The position numbers and the translations under genes were made by a program. From contig CAZAQS010000297.1 in NCBI GenBank assembly GCA_964486825.1, positions 1-5,704 of the forward strand: 5,704 bases of DNA. The letters are read 5' to 3'. This DNA comes from CAZAQS01 sp964486825 (GTDB lineage Bacteria; Chloroflexota; Anaerolineae; Anaerolineales; UBA4823). Below are positions 1-5,704 of the stretch, piece by piece (the stretch's first letter is position 1; each line of letters starts with the position of its first letter). Under the pieces are notes generated by a model that made no database searches, was not told where the DNA came from, and saw nothing but the letters and a program-made list of their open reading frames with translations.

Positions 1-1
1 C

Positions 2-418
2 GATATCGGCATTGCTATTGGAGCGGAAGAAGGCCTGGTTGTCCCGGTGTTGCGTGATGCAGATAAAATGTCTTTCCCAGAAATTGAAAAGCAGATTAAA
101 GCCCTGGTTGAGAAAAGCGAGCAGGGGAGCTTAACTATTGGTGATCTGCGAGGGGGAACTTTCACGATCACCAATGGCGGGGTCTTTGGCTCTCTATTAA
201 GCACTCCTATCCTGTCCCCGCCCCAGGTGGGTATTCTTGGAATGCATAAGATCGAGAACCGGCCGGTGGTTGTGGAAGAACAAATGGTTATCCGGCCAAT
301 GATGTACGTGGCATTAAGTTACGACCACCGCATTGTGGATGGCAGGGAAGCAGTCCAATTCCTGGTACGGATCAAGGAACTGATCGAAGATCCGGAAAAA
401 TTATTGTTGGAAGGATAG
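2..418 (+). CDS. sucB: Dihydrolipoamide acyltransferase (E2), 2-oxoglutarate dehydrogenase type, C-terminal part
   Basis: This is the C-terminal end of an E2 core enzyme; the frame is open to the window edge, so the lipoyl domain, the E1/E3-binding domain and the first part of the catalytic domain lie upstream. The 138 visible residues belong to the 2-oxoacid dehydrogenase acyltransferase catalytic domain. The active-site motif SYDHRIVDGREAV is intact, with the catalytic His at 326-328 and Asp at 338-340, and the upstream segment TITNGGVFGSLLSTPIL is typical of the family. The ending (FLVRIKELIEDPEKLLLEG) closely resembles succinyltransferases such as E. coli SucB, so the succinyl-CoA-forming E2 of the TCA cycle is favoured over pyruvate or branched-chain E2. 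It would act in the cytoplasm as the multimeric core of the complex, moving the acyl group from lipoyl-lysine to CoA. Substrate class is inferred from resemblance; the family assignment is firm. Confidence 0.93.
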   Translation, partial: DIGIAIGAEEGLVVPVLRDADKMSFPEIEKQIKALVEKSEQGSLTIGDLRGGTFTITNGGVFGSLLSTPILSPPQVGILGMHKIENRPVVVEEQMVIRPMMYVALSYDHRIVDGREAVQFLVRIKELIEDPEKLLLEG

Positions 419-484
419 AATACTTGCTTTACCAACTAACGACCGCATTAATTTCCTAACACGGTAAGACCACGATAAGAATTT

Positions 485-493
485 AAGGGAGGA
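485..493 (+). promoter_or_regulatory. Strong Shine-Dalgarno site for the F420 oxidoreductase
   Basis: AAGGGAGGA lies 9 nt upstream of the ATG at 503. It is a near-ideal anti-16S match at good spacing and fixes that ATG as the start. It also means the gene can be translated independently of the upstream E2 gene. Confidence 0.8.
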
Positions 494-502
494 TATATCA
501 AG

Positions 503-1459
503 ATGACAAGCATTGGTTACGCGCTGTCCAGTGAAGAGCATATGCCGAATGACCTGGTTCGTTACGCCCGCATGGCAGAGGAAGCAGGCTTTCCCTACGC
601 ACTGATTTCGGACCACTTCCACCCCTGGATCGACCAGCAAGGGCAGAGCCCGTTTGTCTGGAGCGTGATTGGCGGCATCTCGCAGGTGACAGAAAAATTA
701 CGCCTGGGAACGGGGGTTACGGCTTCGATCATGCGTATCCATCCAGCAATTATCGCCCAGGCCGCAGCCACAGCGGCGGCGATGATGCCGGGACGATTTT
801 TCTTAGGTGTGGGTTCAGGAGAGAACCTGAACGAACATATCCTGGGTGATCACTGGCCGCCTGTTGAAGTGCGCCTGGAGATGCTGGAAGAATACGTGGA
901 ATTTATTCGTTTACTTTGGGATGGTGATAACGTCAGCCGGTGGGGGACGTACTACAGCATCGAAAATGCTCGTATTTATACTTTGCCTGATGAATTGCCC
1001 CCCATCATGGTTGCTGCTGGCGGGAAACTGGCGGGAGACGTTGCCGGGAGGACCGGTGACGGGCTGATAGCGACTTCTCCTGATCGGGAGACCGTTGAGA
1101 GCTTTCACGAAGCAGGCGGTAGTGGAAAACCGATGTACGGGCAACTGACCGTTTGCTGGGGGGAAAATGAGGCCGAGGCGCGCCAGACTGCTCACCAATG
1201 GTGGCCGAATACTGTTCTACCCGGTTTCCTGTCTGCAGATCTAATCGCTCCACCCCATTTCGAGTTGGCTGTTAAATTAGTGAGTGAAGAGGATGTGGCC
1301 GAGAAGATTATCTGCGGTCCGGAGAAGCAACGGCACCTGGATGGAATCCAGGAATATATCGATGGCGGTTTTGATTACGTTTATATCCACCAGGTAGGGC
1401 CAGACCAGGAAGGATTCTTAAGCTTCTACCAACAAGAGATATTGCCAGAGTTTACGTAG
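503..1459 (+). CDS. F420-dependent LLM-class oxidoreductase, glucose-6-phosphate dehydrogenase-like family
   Basis: The 318-residue cytosolic protein has the length and features of the bacterial luciferase-like (LLM) TIM-barrel fold. It most resembles the F420-dependent G6PDH (FGD) group (TIGR03557-type). Visible landmarks are SDHFHPW at residues 36-42, equivalent to the FGD segment holding the Asp39/His40/Trp44 active-site residues; GVGSGENLNE at 102-111, whose Glu107 corresponds to the FGD acid Glu109; and the cofactor-side segment AAGGKLAGDVAGRTGDG at 171-187. Hydride transfer between an organic substrate and coenzyme F420 is therefore expected. In my unaided alignment, the Lys of FGD that holds the sugar phosphate (Lys198) falls at Asp194, so glucose 6-phosphate is probably not the substrate. 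The start is supported by a strong Shine-Dalgarno site. The gene follows the E2 gene by 84 bp on the same strand; co-transcription is possible but unproven. Family is firm, substrate unknown. Confidence 0.9.
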   Translation: MTSIGYALSSEEHMPNDLVRYARMAEEAGFPYALISDHFHPWIDQQGQSPFVWSVIGGISQVTEKLRLGTGVTASIMRIHPAIIAQAAATAAAMMPGRFFLGVGSGENLNEHILGDHWPPVEVRLEMLEEYVEFIRLLWDGDNVSRWGTYYSIENARIYTLPDELPPIMVAAGGKLAGDVAGRTGDGLIATSPDRETVESFHEAGGSGKPMYGQLTVCWGENEAEARQTAHQWWPNTVLPGFLSADLIAPPHFELAVKLVSEEDVAEKIICGPEKQRHLDGIQEYIDGGFDYVYIHQVGPDQEGFLSFYQQEILPEFT

Positions 1460-1477
1460 ACCAGCGGTTGTGTTTTC

Positions 1478-1984
1478 TCACCCAGCCCCGGTCCTACGCA
1501 GGTAAGCAATCCCCTGGCTCACGCCCAGGACTGCTAAGACGGCAAGCAAGACTGCCACGCCGAAAGAAAATTCAACCTGAATCAGGAAGGTAAGCCCCAC
1601 CAGAAAAAGTCCGGATAAGCTTACCCATGCTAAACGCGCCAGGTGAGTCCTGGTAATTTCGGAAAGGGATTCAACTCGACCGGCGTTTTTAATGCGTCTG
1701 GCCAGGTGCTCCTGATCCCAGGCCAGCAAGGCAGCCTGTGTTCCAAGGACCAACCAGGCTGGGGCCACGTCGAGATAAAAGCCAGCTGCAGCCGTTCCGG
1801 TGAATAGCAGCAGCAAAACAGAAAGAAACCAACCCCATCCTCGCCACAAGAATACCAATCCAACAACGGCAAGGGCTAGCAGGGCGATGGATACCGGCTG
1901 GTAAACCCTGAGCCAAAACCCAGCGCCCAATAGAAGGGCTGCAAGCACTAAGAAGCCTCGGGTTAGCCATACCGGCAATCTCAC
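1478..1984 (-). CDS. Small polytopic membrane protein of unknown function, last gene of the MoxR/DUF58 cluster
   Basis: I do not recognise a family. From the GTG at 1984 the product is 168 residues, with about six hydrophobic segments near residues 9-26, 30-47, 50-70, 73-88, 117-137 and 140-160. A polar, basic loop at about 89-116 (containing LARRIKNAGRVESLSEITRT) separates a four-helix block from a two-helix block. The frame could be opened to 2071, but the GTG is preferred: it overlaps the DUF58 stop codon as GTGA, has GGGGAGGA 7 nt upstream, and starts directly before the first hydrophobic helix, whereas the added 29 residues are polar and Gly/Pro-rich and lie inside the DUF58 gene. Its position at the end of a coupled MoxR operon suggests a membrane partner of that system, which is inference only. 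Its stop is 18 bp from the convergent oxidoreductase gene. Confidence 0.75.
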   Translation of the reverse strand: MRLPVWLTRGFLVLAALLLGAGFWLRVYQPVSIALLALAVVGLVFLWRGWGWFLSVLLLLFTGTAAAGFYLDVAPAWLVLGTQAALLAWDQEHLARRIKNAGRVESLSEITRTHLARLAWVSLSGLFLVGLTFLIQVEFSFGVAVLLAVLAVLGVSQGIAYLRRTGAG

Positions 1985-3285
1985 AACAGGATCCTCCCCA
2001 TTACCTGAGCCCGGCTTAGCTGCATCTCTGCGGTTTTCACCGCCTGGTCGAAGGGCACTGAAAGGTTCCAATCCAGAACCTGTACACCGGCGTGCATCAA
2101 ATTAGATATCAAAAGTGATCTCTCCAAAGATGCCAGTCGATATGCCAATTCTATTGGTTCGTCCTTAGCGGCGGAAGCTTTTTCGAATGCCACTGGGTTG
2201 GCGCTGATCACCAAAACCTGGTAGCCGCGCGCCCGAAGGTGGATCAGGATCGCCAGGTCGTCAGTCACTAATGGGCTGATGAGCACCAGTTGAGAGCGAG
2301 TTGGGAAGATCCTCTTAGGCAGGTATTCCAGTTTATTAAAGATAGAACTCTCCCCGATTTGAGCTCGCGCCAGTGCTTGATAGATGCGTTCTCGCTGCAG
2401 CTTTCCGTACCCAGGGAAAGTCCAGTCCAAATAACCTCCATAGACGAGCAGCCCTACCCGGTTGCCATCCCTAAGCAATGTTTCTGCCAGGGCAGCCGTG
2501 GCAGCTACCTGGTATTCAAATAACGCTCCTTGGGAGGTGGTTACGTTGGTGCGCTGGCGAGCATCCAGAATGAATCCGATATCTGCCACTCGCTCCTGTT
2601 CGAAATCGTTGCTGAAGATGGACTCGGTAAACCGGGCGCTGACTCGCCAATTGATCCTCCGAAAACTATCACCTGGCTGGTAATCACGGACTCCAAAAAA
2701 ATCTACTCCAGAGCCCCCTTGCCGGGCTGGGATGAGGCCAGAATATACTCGAGTAATGCGAGGGCGGATTGGAAAGCGCTTAAGCTGGGGCGCGGCCGGC
2801 AAGACCTGGATCTGGCCTGGAGCTAAGCCATGGAGCTGCCTGGAAAAAATACCGAAGCGGTCTGATGCAAACGCCTTCAGCCCACGGAACGAGAACAATC
2901 CGCGGCTCGCCTGGACAGAATACTCCATTGTTATCGTTGCCCCCTCTGGTAGGTACGCCAGTATGCTATGCTCGCCTTGCGTGACGTGGATGCCATTTGG
3001 AAGCGGGTCTTCGAACAGAACAGTTTCCAGGCGAGGGCCAGAATTCGTGATCGTCAGGGAAATCGAAACCGGATCGCCTGGAGATATCCGGTCCGGGGAG
3101 GTAGTCCTTGTCACCTTTAAGCCGATCGGCTGCGGCCCGTACAGTAACCCGGATGCCAGGTAGACGATAAACGGTAACGCCAGGGCCAGGACAGCGCCTG
3201 TGCGAGTTGCTAATCCTACAAGCAGTAGGATATAGGCCAGGATTGCCAACAAGAGCACTCTATTCATGCTTATCGGATTAATCAA
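1981..3285 (-). CDS. DUF58 domain-containing membrane-anchored protein
   Basis: The 434-residue protein begins with two hydrophobic helices (about 8-25 and 29-48). An extracytoplasmic-looking beta-rich segment follows (about 55-150, with SPGDPVSISLTITNSGP resembling an Ig-like/CARDB-type fold), then the DUF58 core. The DUF58 signature GVRDYQPGDSFRRINWRVSAR is clear at residues 198-218. A von Willebrand A-like region comes next (DIGFILDAR at 235-243, LVLISPLV at 333-340), but the metal-site motif DxSxS reads DARQR, so metal binding is doubtful. DUF58 proteins are habitual neighbours of MoxR ATPases and are thought to be their targets or adaptors. The TTG at 3285 overlaps the MoxR stop as TTGA; an alternative ATG at 3267 (Met7) leaves a 14-nt gap and has no better ribosome site, so the exact start is uncertain. 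Family assignment is firm; the molecular role is not established for the family. Confidence 0.9.
   Translation of the reverse strand: MINPISMNRVLLLAILAYILLLVGLATRTGAVLALALPFIVYLASGLLYGPQPIGLKVTRTTSPDRISPGDPVSISLTITNSGPRLETVLFEDPLPNGIHVTQGEHSILAYLPEGATITMEYSVQASRGLFSFRGLKAFASDRFGIFSRQLHGLAPGQIQVLPAAPQLKRFPIRPRITRVYSGLIPARQGGSGVDFFGVRDYQPGDSFRRINWRVSARFTESIFSNDFEQERVADIGFILDARQRTNVTTSQGALFEYQVAATAALAETLLRDGNRVGLLVYGGYLDWTFPGYGKLQRERIYQALARAQIGESSIFNKLEYLPKRIFPTRSQLVLISPLVTDDLAILIHLRARGYQVLVISANPVAFEKASAAKDEPIELAYRLASLERSLLISNLMHAGVQVLDWNLSVPFDQAVKTAEMQLSRAQVMGRILL
1992..1999 (-). promoter_or_regulatory. Internal Shine-Dalgarno site deciding the GTG start at 1984
   Basis: On the minus strand GGGGAGGA lies inside the last codons of the DUF58 gene, 7 nt before a GTG that overlaps the DUF58 TGA by 4 bp (GTGA). 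The combination supports a coupled start at 1984 rather than the longer open frame beginning at 2071. Confidence 0.75.
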
Positions 3286-4268
3286 GCTTCATCAATGACC
3301 GGCACCGGGGTCTCCTGGAGTAGACCGGTCAGAATATCGGTGACGGCCTGTCGTTTCATCCAGAACTCTGGTTCCAGGATCAGGCGATGTGCTAGGGCTG
3401 GATGGTAGAAAGCTTTCACATCATCTGGAATTGTAAACCGGCGACCATCCAGGATGGCGTTGGCGCGGGCAAGCTTGAGCAAGGCCAGCGAGCCGCGTGG
3501 GCTGGCGCCTACCGAAACTCTTTTATCCAACCGGGTAGCATGAACCAATGATGCTATATAACGCTCGATATCTGGGTCAACATGAACCGTTTCTACAATA
3601 TTTCGCATATCCAGGAGGTTTTGCGCGTCTATGACCTGGCGGATCTCAACCTCTTCCTGTTGGCGCTCGCGCCGGCGGCGCAAGATCTCTGCCTCTTGCT
3701 CAAGGCTTGGATAGCCTACTGAGAGTTTCATCAAGAAGCGGTCTAACTGTGCTTCCGGAAGCGGAAAGGTGCCTTCATATTCTATGGGATTCTGTGTAGC
3801 CAGGACGATGAAAGGTTCTTTCAATTTCATCGTTTCGCCTTCTAGAGTTACCTGGACCTCTTGCATGGCTTCTAGCAGCGCTGATTGAGTCTTTGGGGAG
3901 GCCCGGTTGATTTCATCGGCCAAGATAATATTCGCAAATACTGGTCCTCTCCTTAGCTCAAACAGGTTTTGAGCGCGATCGAAAACATAACTGCCGGTGA
4001 TGTCCCCTGGAAGCAGGTCTGGAGTGAATTGGATGCGTTTAAATTCGAGGCCCAGGGCTGTAGCCAGGCTTTTCGCCAGGATAGTTTTCCCTAACCCCGG
4101 GTAATCTTCAACGAGCACATGACCGCCGGCTAATACCGCAGCCATGATCTGCCTGAGCAGCGAGCTCTTCCCGACGATAGCACGTTCGACCTCCTCGATC
4201 ACGAGCTGGCAGCGCTCCGCCACATCCGTAACTTCTAAAGCAGTTTCGATCTTCAATTTAACCTCCAT
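3282..4268 (-). CDS. MoxR-family AAA+ ATPase
   Basis: The 328-residue length is normal for MoxR proteins (AAA_3 plus C-terminal lid). Visible motifs in order are Walker A EDYPGLGKT at 54-62, Walker B IILADE at 114-119 followed by the MoxR hallmark INRASPKTQSALLEAMQE, sensor 1 LATQNP at 156-161, LPEAQLDRF at 170-178 with a likely arginine finger, and sensor 2 GASPRGSLALLKLARA at 254-269. All catalytic residues appear intact, so it should hydrolyse ATP as a ring-shaped cytosolic chaperone acting on VWA/DUF58-type partners, a role known for only some MoxR members. The next gene downstream encodes DUF58 and overlaps it by 4 bp. The ATG at 4268 lies 17 nt after the preceding stop with no strong Shine-Dalgarno sequence, so translation may depend on ribosomes arriving from upstream. 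Cellular target is unknown. Confidence 0.96.
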   Translation of the reverse strand: MEVKLKIETALEVTDVAERCQLVIEEVERAIVGKSSLLRQIMAAVLAGGHVLVEDYPGLGKTILAKSLATALGLEFKRIQFTPDLLPGDITGSYVFDRAQNLFELRRGPVFANIILADEINRASPKTQSALLEAMQEVQVTLEGETMKLKEPFIVLATQNPIEYEGTFPLPEAQLDRFLMKLSVGYPSLEQEAEILRRRRERQQEEVEIRQVIDAQNLLDMRNIVETVHVDPDIERYIASLVHATRLDKRVSVGASPRGSLALLKLARANAILDGRRFTIPDDVKAFYHPALAHRLILEPEFWMKRQAVTDILTGLLQETPVPVIDEA

Positions 4269-4285
4269 AGGCGGTCTGGCTCTGG

Positions 4286-4882
4286 TTAACCGGGTTCTGA
4301 CCTGCTCTCAAGATAGGATACGATATCTTCTGGGTCTATTTCCAGGGGCGATAGAGTCCCCGGTAGTCGTATCCGTGATTCTGTTTGCGTATAATGCCCA
4401 TATGATCTCGATAGGGCTCCTGCTTCCAGGTAGGCCTGGATAGGAGGAGGTAAGCCGAGTTGCCGCAGAGCTAGCTTTTCCCGAGCTTGCCCAATTGTAA
4501 GGCGTTCGTGGTTGGCTATATGGGCAAGAGCTAATTGGCTGATTTCACGGGCCAATTGCCATTTAAAATAGTCTCCGTGCCGGGTCTTTTTTATCTGGCG
4601 CGTCCAGGTTTGTGGGCGGGTTAAAGAATGCTCGTCGAATCCTTCAGAAGCCTGGGAGCGCTCTTCACGCCGGCTAAGGCTTTTCAATGAAAGGAGCACG
4701 AGCAGCGCTATGGCAATCCCCCACCAGATTACTCCAGGGACGGCCTCATACACCAGCCTGAGTGACCAATACAAATATACCAGGGGATACAGGAGTAATT
4801 CCCTGACGAAATCTTGAATCAAGAAAGCCAGCAGGGCTACCACCAGCAGGAGTGCAGCCAGGGCAAGTGCTTTGGCTTTCAC
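4286..4882 (-). CDS. Unrecognised two-TM protein with cytosolic C-terminal domain, in the MoxR operon
   Basis: I cannot place this 198-residue protein in a named family. It has a hydrophobic helix at about 5-22, an amphipathic aromatic-rich stretch (LLLYPLVYLYWSLRLVYE, about 29-46), and a second helix at about 50-68. A basic boundary (SLSRREER) then leads to a polar domain of about 125 residues, which by the positive-inside rule would be cytosolic. That domain has helical, charged segments (AREISQLALAHIANHERLT at 111-129; IGQAREKLALRQLGLPPP at 130-147) and a C-terminal ESRIRLPGTLSPLEIDPEDIVSYLE stretch (168-192). The start is a GTG overlapping the upstream TGA as GTGA, with GGAAGG 9 nt before it. 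Lying between the DUF4129 and MoxR genes, it could present its cytosolic domain to the ATPase; this is inference from position only. Confidence 0.8.
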   Translation of the reverse strand: MKAKALALAALLLVVALLAFLIQDFVRELLLYPLVYLYWSLRLVYEAVPGVIWWGIAIALLVLLSLKSLSRREERSQASEGFDEHSLTRPQTWTRQIKKTRHGDYFKWQLAREISQLALAHIANHERLTIGQAREKLALRQLGLPPPIQAYLEAGALSRSYGHYTQTESRIRLPGTLSPLEIDPEDIVSYLESRSEPG

Positions 4883-5704
4883 CGGGAGCTGCCTTCCATG
4901 CTAGCTATGGCAGCCAGGCAATCCCACGCCTCGGTTTCGTCTTGGCGATCAGGAGCCCCGGCGCTGTAACGTGCCATTTCAAAGAGTCGAGTGAGCTGTG
5001 TGACTGGTTCGGGAGGCATCCCCAGGCGAGCCAGTTCATGTTCGAACTCACGAGCAGTCATGCCTTGAGGCCGGTGTATACCCCGTTCGCGGCTTAATAC
5101 GGCGCACATCTCATAATAACAATGGATAATGGTATTTTTAAAATCTGCTCCTCCACGCAGCTCGTGCAGGGCTGCTCGTGCCTCTCCTGCAAGCATGTCC
5201 AGGGCGGGTGGTTTTCTGCGGGTACGCTGCCATACGATCCATGCAATGCTGGTTACGGTAACAAGCAGGGCGAAGCTCAGTAAGTAGGTTGCCCAGGGAG
5301 GAAAACTGGATGCGATTTCCTCGAACGGTGAGAGCAAGAATCCACCCTGGTTGCCTCCTTCAGGAGCTTCAATCTCCAGGTTCAGTCGTTGCCCAAGGCG
5401 GGTTGCGATGACATAGACCGCAAATAAGACGAAGACCAGACGTAAAAATCGCTGGATAACCCTCTGCCGAGCTTCTGGTGAAAGGATAAAGTGGACAATC
5501 GAAATCAACAGAACGATGAGAAGGAGGAGGGAGAAGGCCACATTGGCAGCGCTGGCAGGTTCATTCAGTATATCGGCAGGAGAACGGAAAAGCTCCGGTC
5601 CAGACTCCTGCGGAGCGAGCGAACGGAAATTTGACCGGGCCAGTTCCAGATCGGATATCCCGGCTGATAATAAAACGATCGCCAATACGGCGATCCCAAG
5701 GAGA
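4879..5704 (-). CDS. DUF4129 domain-containing membrane protein, N-terminus beyond the window
   Basis: The frame stays open to the right edge, reading LLGIAVLAIVLLSAG before a TTG at 5685. The TTG sits inside this hydrophobic segment, so the true start is most likely outside the window and the visible part begins in an N-terminal helix or signal anchor. Counting from the TTG, three more helices lie near residues 48-68, 79-97 and 131-152, followed by a basic TRRK stop-transfer. The C-terminal DUF4129 domain spans about 165-262. Its landmarks are ALHELRGGADFKNTIIHCYYEM (172-193), the GMTAREFEHEL segment (208-218) and LTRLFEMARYS (231-241), matching the usual pattern of charged, helical DUF4129 tails. 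The domain often occurs alone or fused to transglutaminase-like proteins near MoxR and DUF58 genes; no transglutaminase domain is visible here. It is the first gene of the cluster seen in this window and overlaps the next gene by 4 bp. Confidence 0.88.
   Translation of the reverse strand, partial: LLGIAVLAIVLLSAGISDLELARSNFRSLAPQESGPELFRSPADILNEPASAANVAFSLLLLIVLLISIVHFILSPEARQRVIQRFLRLVFVLFAVYVIATRLGQRLNLEIEAPEGGNQGGFLLSPFEEIASSFPPWATYLLSFALLVTVTSIAWIVWQRTRRKPPALDMLAGEARAALHELRGGADFKNTIIHCYYEMCAVLSRERGIHRPQGMTAREFEHELARLGMPPEPVTQLTRLFEMARYSAGAPDRQDETEAWDCLAAIASMEGSSR
4892..4897 (-). promoter_or_regulatory. Probable ribosome binding site for the two-TM protein
   Basis: GGAAGG on the minus strand lies within the end of the DUF4129 gene, 9 nt before the GTG at 4882. 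Together with the GTGA overlap it supports this non-ATG start. The match is moderate. Confidence 0.5.

Noticed and set aside
424..452. Possible promoter in the 84-bp spacer (TTGCTT followed 16-17 nt later by CATTAA/ATTAAT).
   Set aside because: The -10 candidate matches the consensus poorly at any allowed spacing; not reported as a feature.
401..640. Minus-strand open frame of 79 codons across the spacer and the start of the F420 gene.
   Set aside because: It overlaps two genes antisense, has no family resemblance, and the spacer contains the Shine-Dalgarno site of the plus-strand gene.
846..1253. Open frames on both strands within the F420 oxidoreductase gene.
   Set aside because: They are out-of-frame shadows of a complete, recognisable gene.
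1985..2071. N-terminal 29-residue extension of the terminal membrane protein to an upstream start at 2071.
   Set aside because: It lies wholly inside the DUF58 gene and is polar and low in complexity, while the GTG at 1984 has a strong Shine-Dalgarno site and a GTGA overlap.
2290..3163. Several plus-strand open frames of 73-143 codons (2290-2523, 2462-2683, 2530-2826, 2732-3163).
   Set aside because: They are antisense to the well-supported DUF58 gene, overlap each other, and their translations show no family features.
4284..4291. 8-bp perfect palindrome GGTTAACC at the stop codon of the two-TM gene, just before moxR.
   Set aside because: The symmetry does not extend beyond 8 bp and palindromes of this length occur by chance; no support for an operator or hairpin.
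4144..5097. Plus-strand open frames at 4144-4443 and 4852-5097.
   Set aside because: They lie antisense to the MoxR, two-TM and DUF4129 genes and show no recognisable domain or ribosome site.

Overview
The window looks like chromosomal DNA of a moderate-GC bacterium. A 2-oxoglutarate dehydrogenase-type E2 next to a coenzyme F420-dependent oxidoreductase, beside a DUF4129/MoxR/DUF58 membrane operon, suggests Chloroflexota (Anaerolineae-like). That placement is inferred from gene content and protein flavour only; no rRNA or other phylogenetic marker is present.

Layout: positions 1-418 (+) hold the C-terminal 138 residues of a dihydrolipoamide acyltransferase (sucB/odhB type), cut by the window start. 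After an 84-bp spacer with a strong Shine-Dalgarno sequence, 503-1459 (+) encodes a complete F420-dependent LLM-class oxidoreductase related to the F420-dependent glucose-6-phosphate dehydrogenase family. Only 18 bp separate this gene from the end of a convergent, tightly packed minus-strand cluster that fills the rest of the window.

The minus-strand cluster, in transcription order, is: a DUF4129 membrane protein (N-terminus beyond the right edge), an unrecognised two-TM protein with a cytosolic domain, a MoxR-type AAA+ ATPase, a DUF58 protein, and a small six-TM protein of unknown function. Three of the four junctions are 4-bp NTGA overlaps (GTGA, TTGA, GTGA), each using a non-ATG start. This points to one polycistronic, translationally coupled unit. 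MoxR, DUF58 and DUF4129 proteins commonly co-occur, and MoxR ATPases are thought to act as chaperones that remodel or activate partner proteins. The expected transglutaminase-like (TgpA/DUF3488-type) partner is not seen downstream; a small membrane protein ends the cluster instead.

I saw no tRNA, rRNA, CRISPR array, insertion sequence or convincing intrinsic terminator. No stretch over 300 bp lacks a gene. The most unusual material is the pair of unrecognised membrane proteins built into the MoxR operon; I do not see evidence for a clearly new system beyond that.
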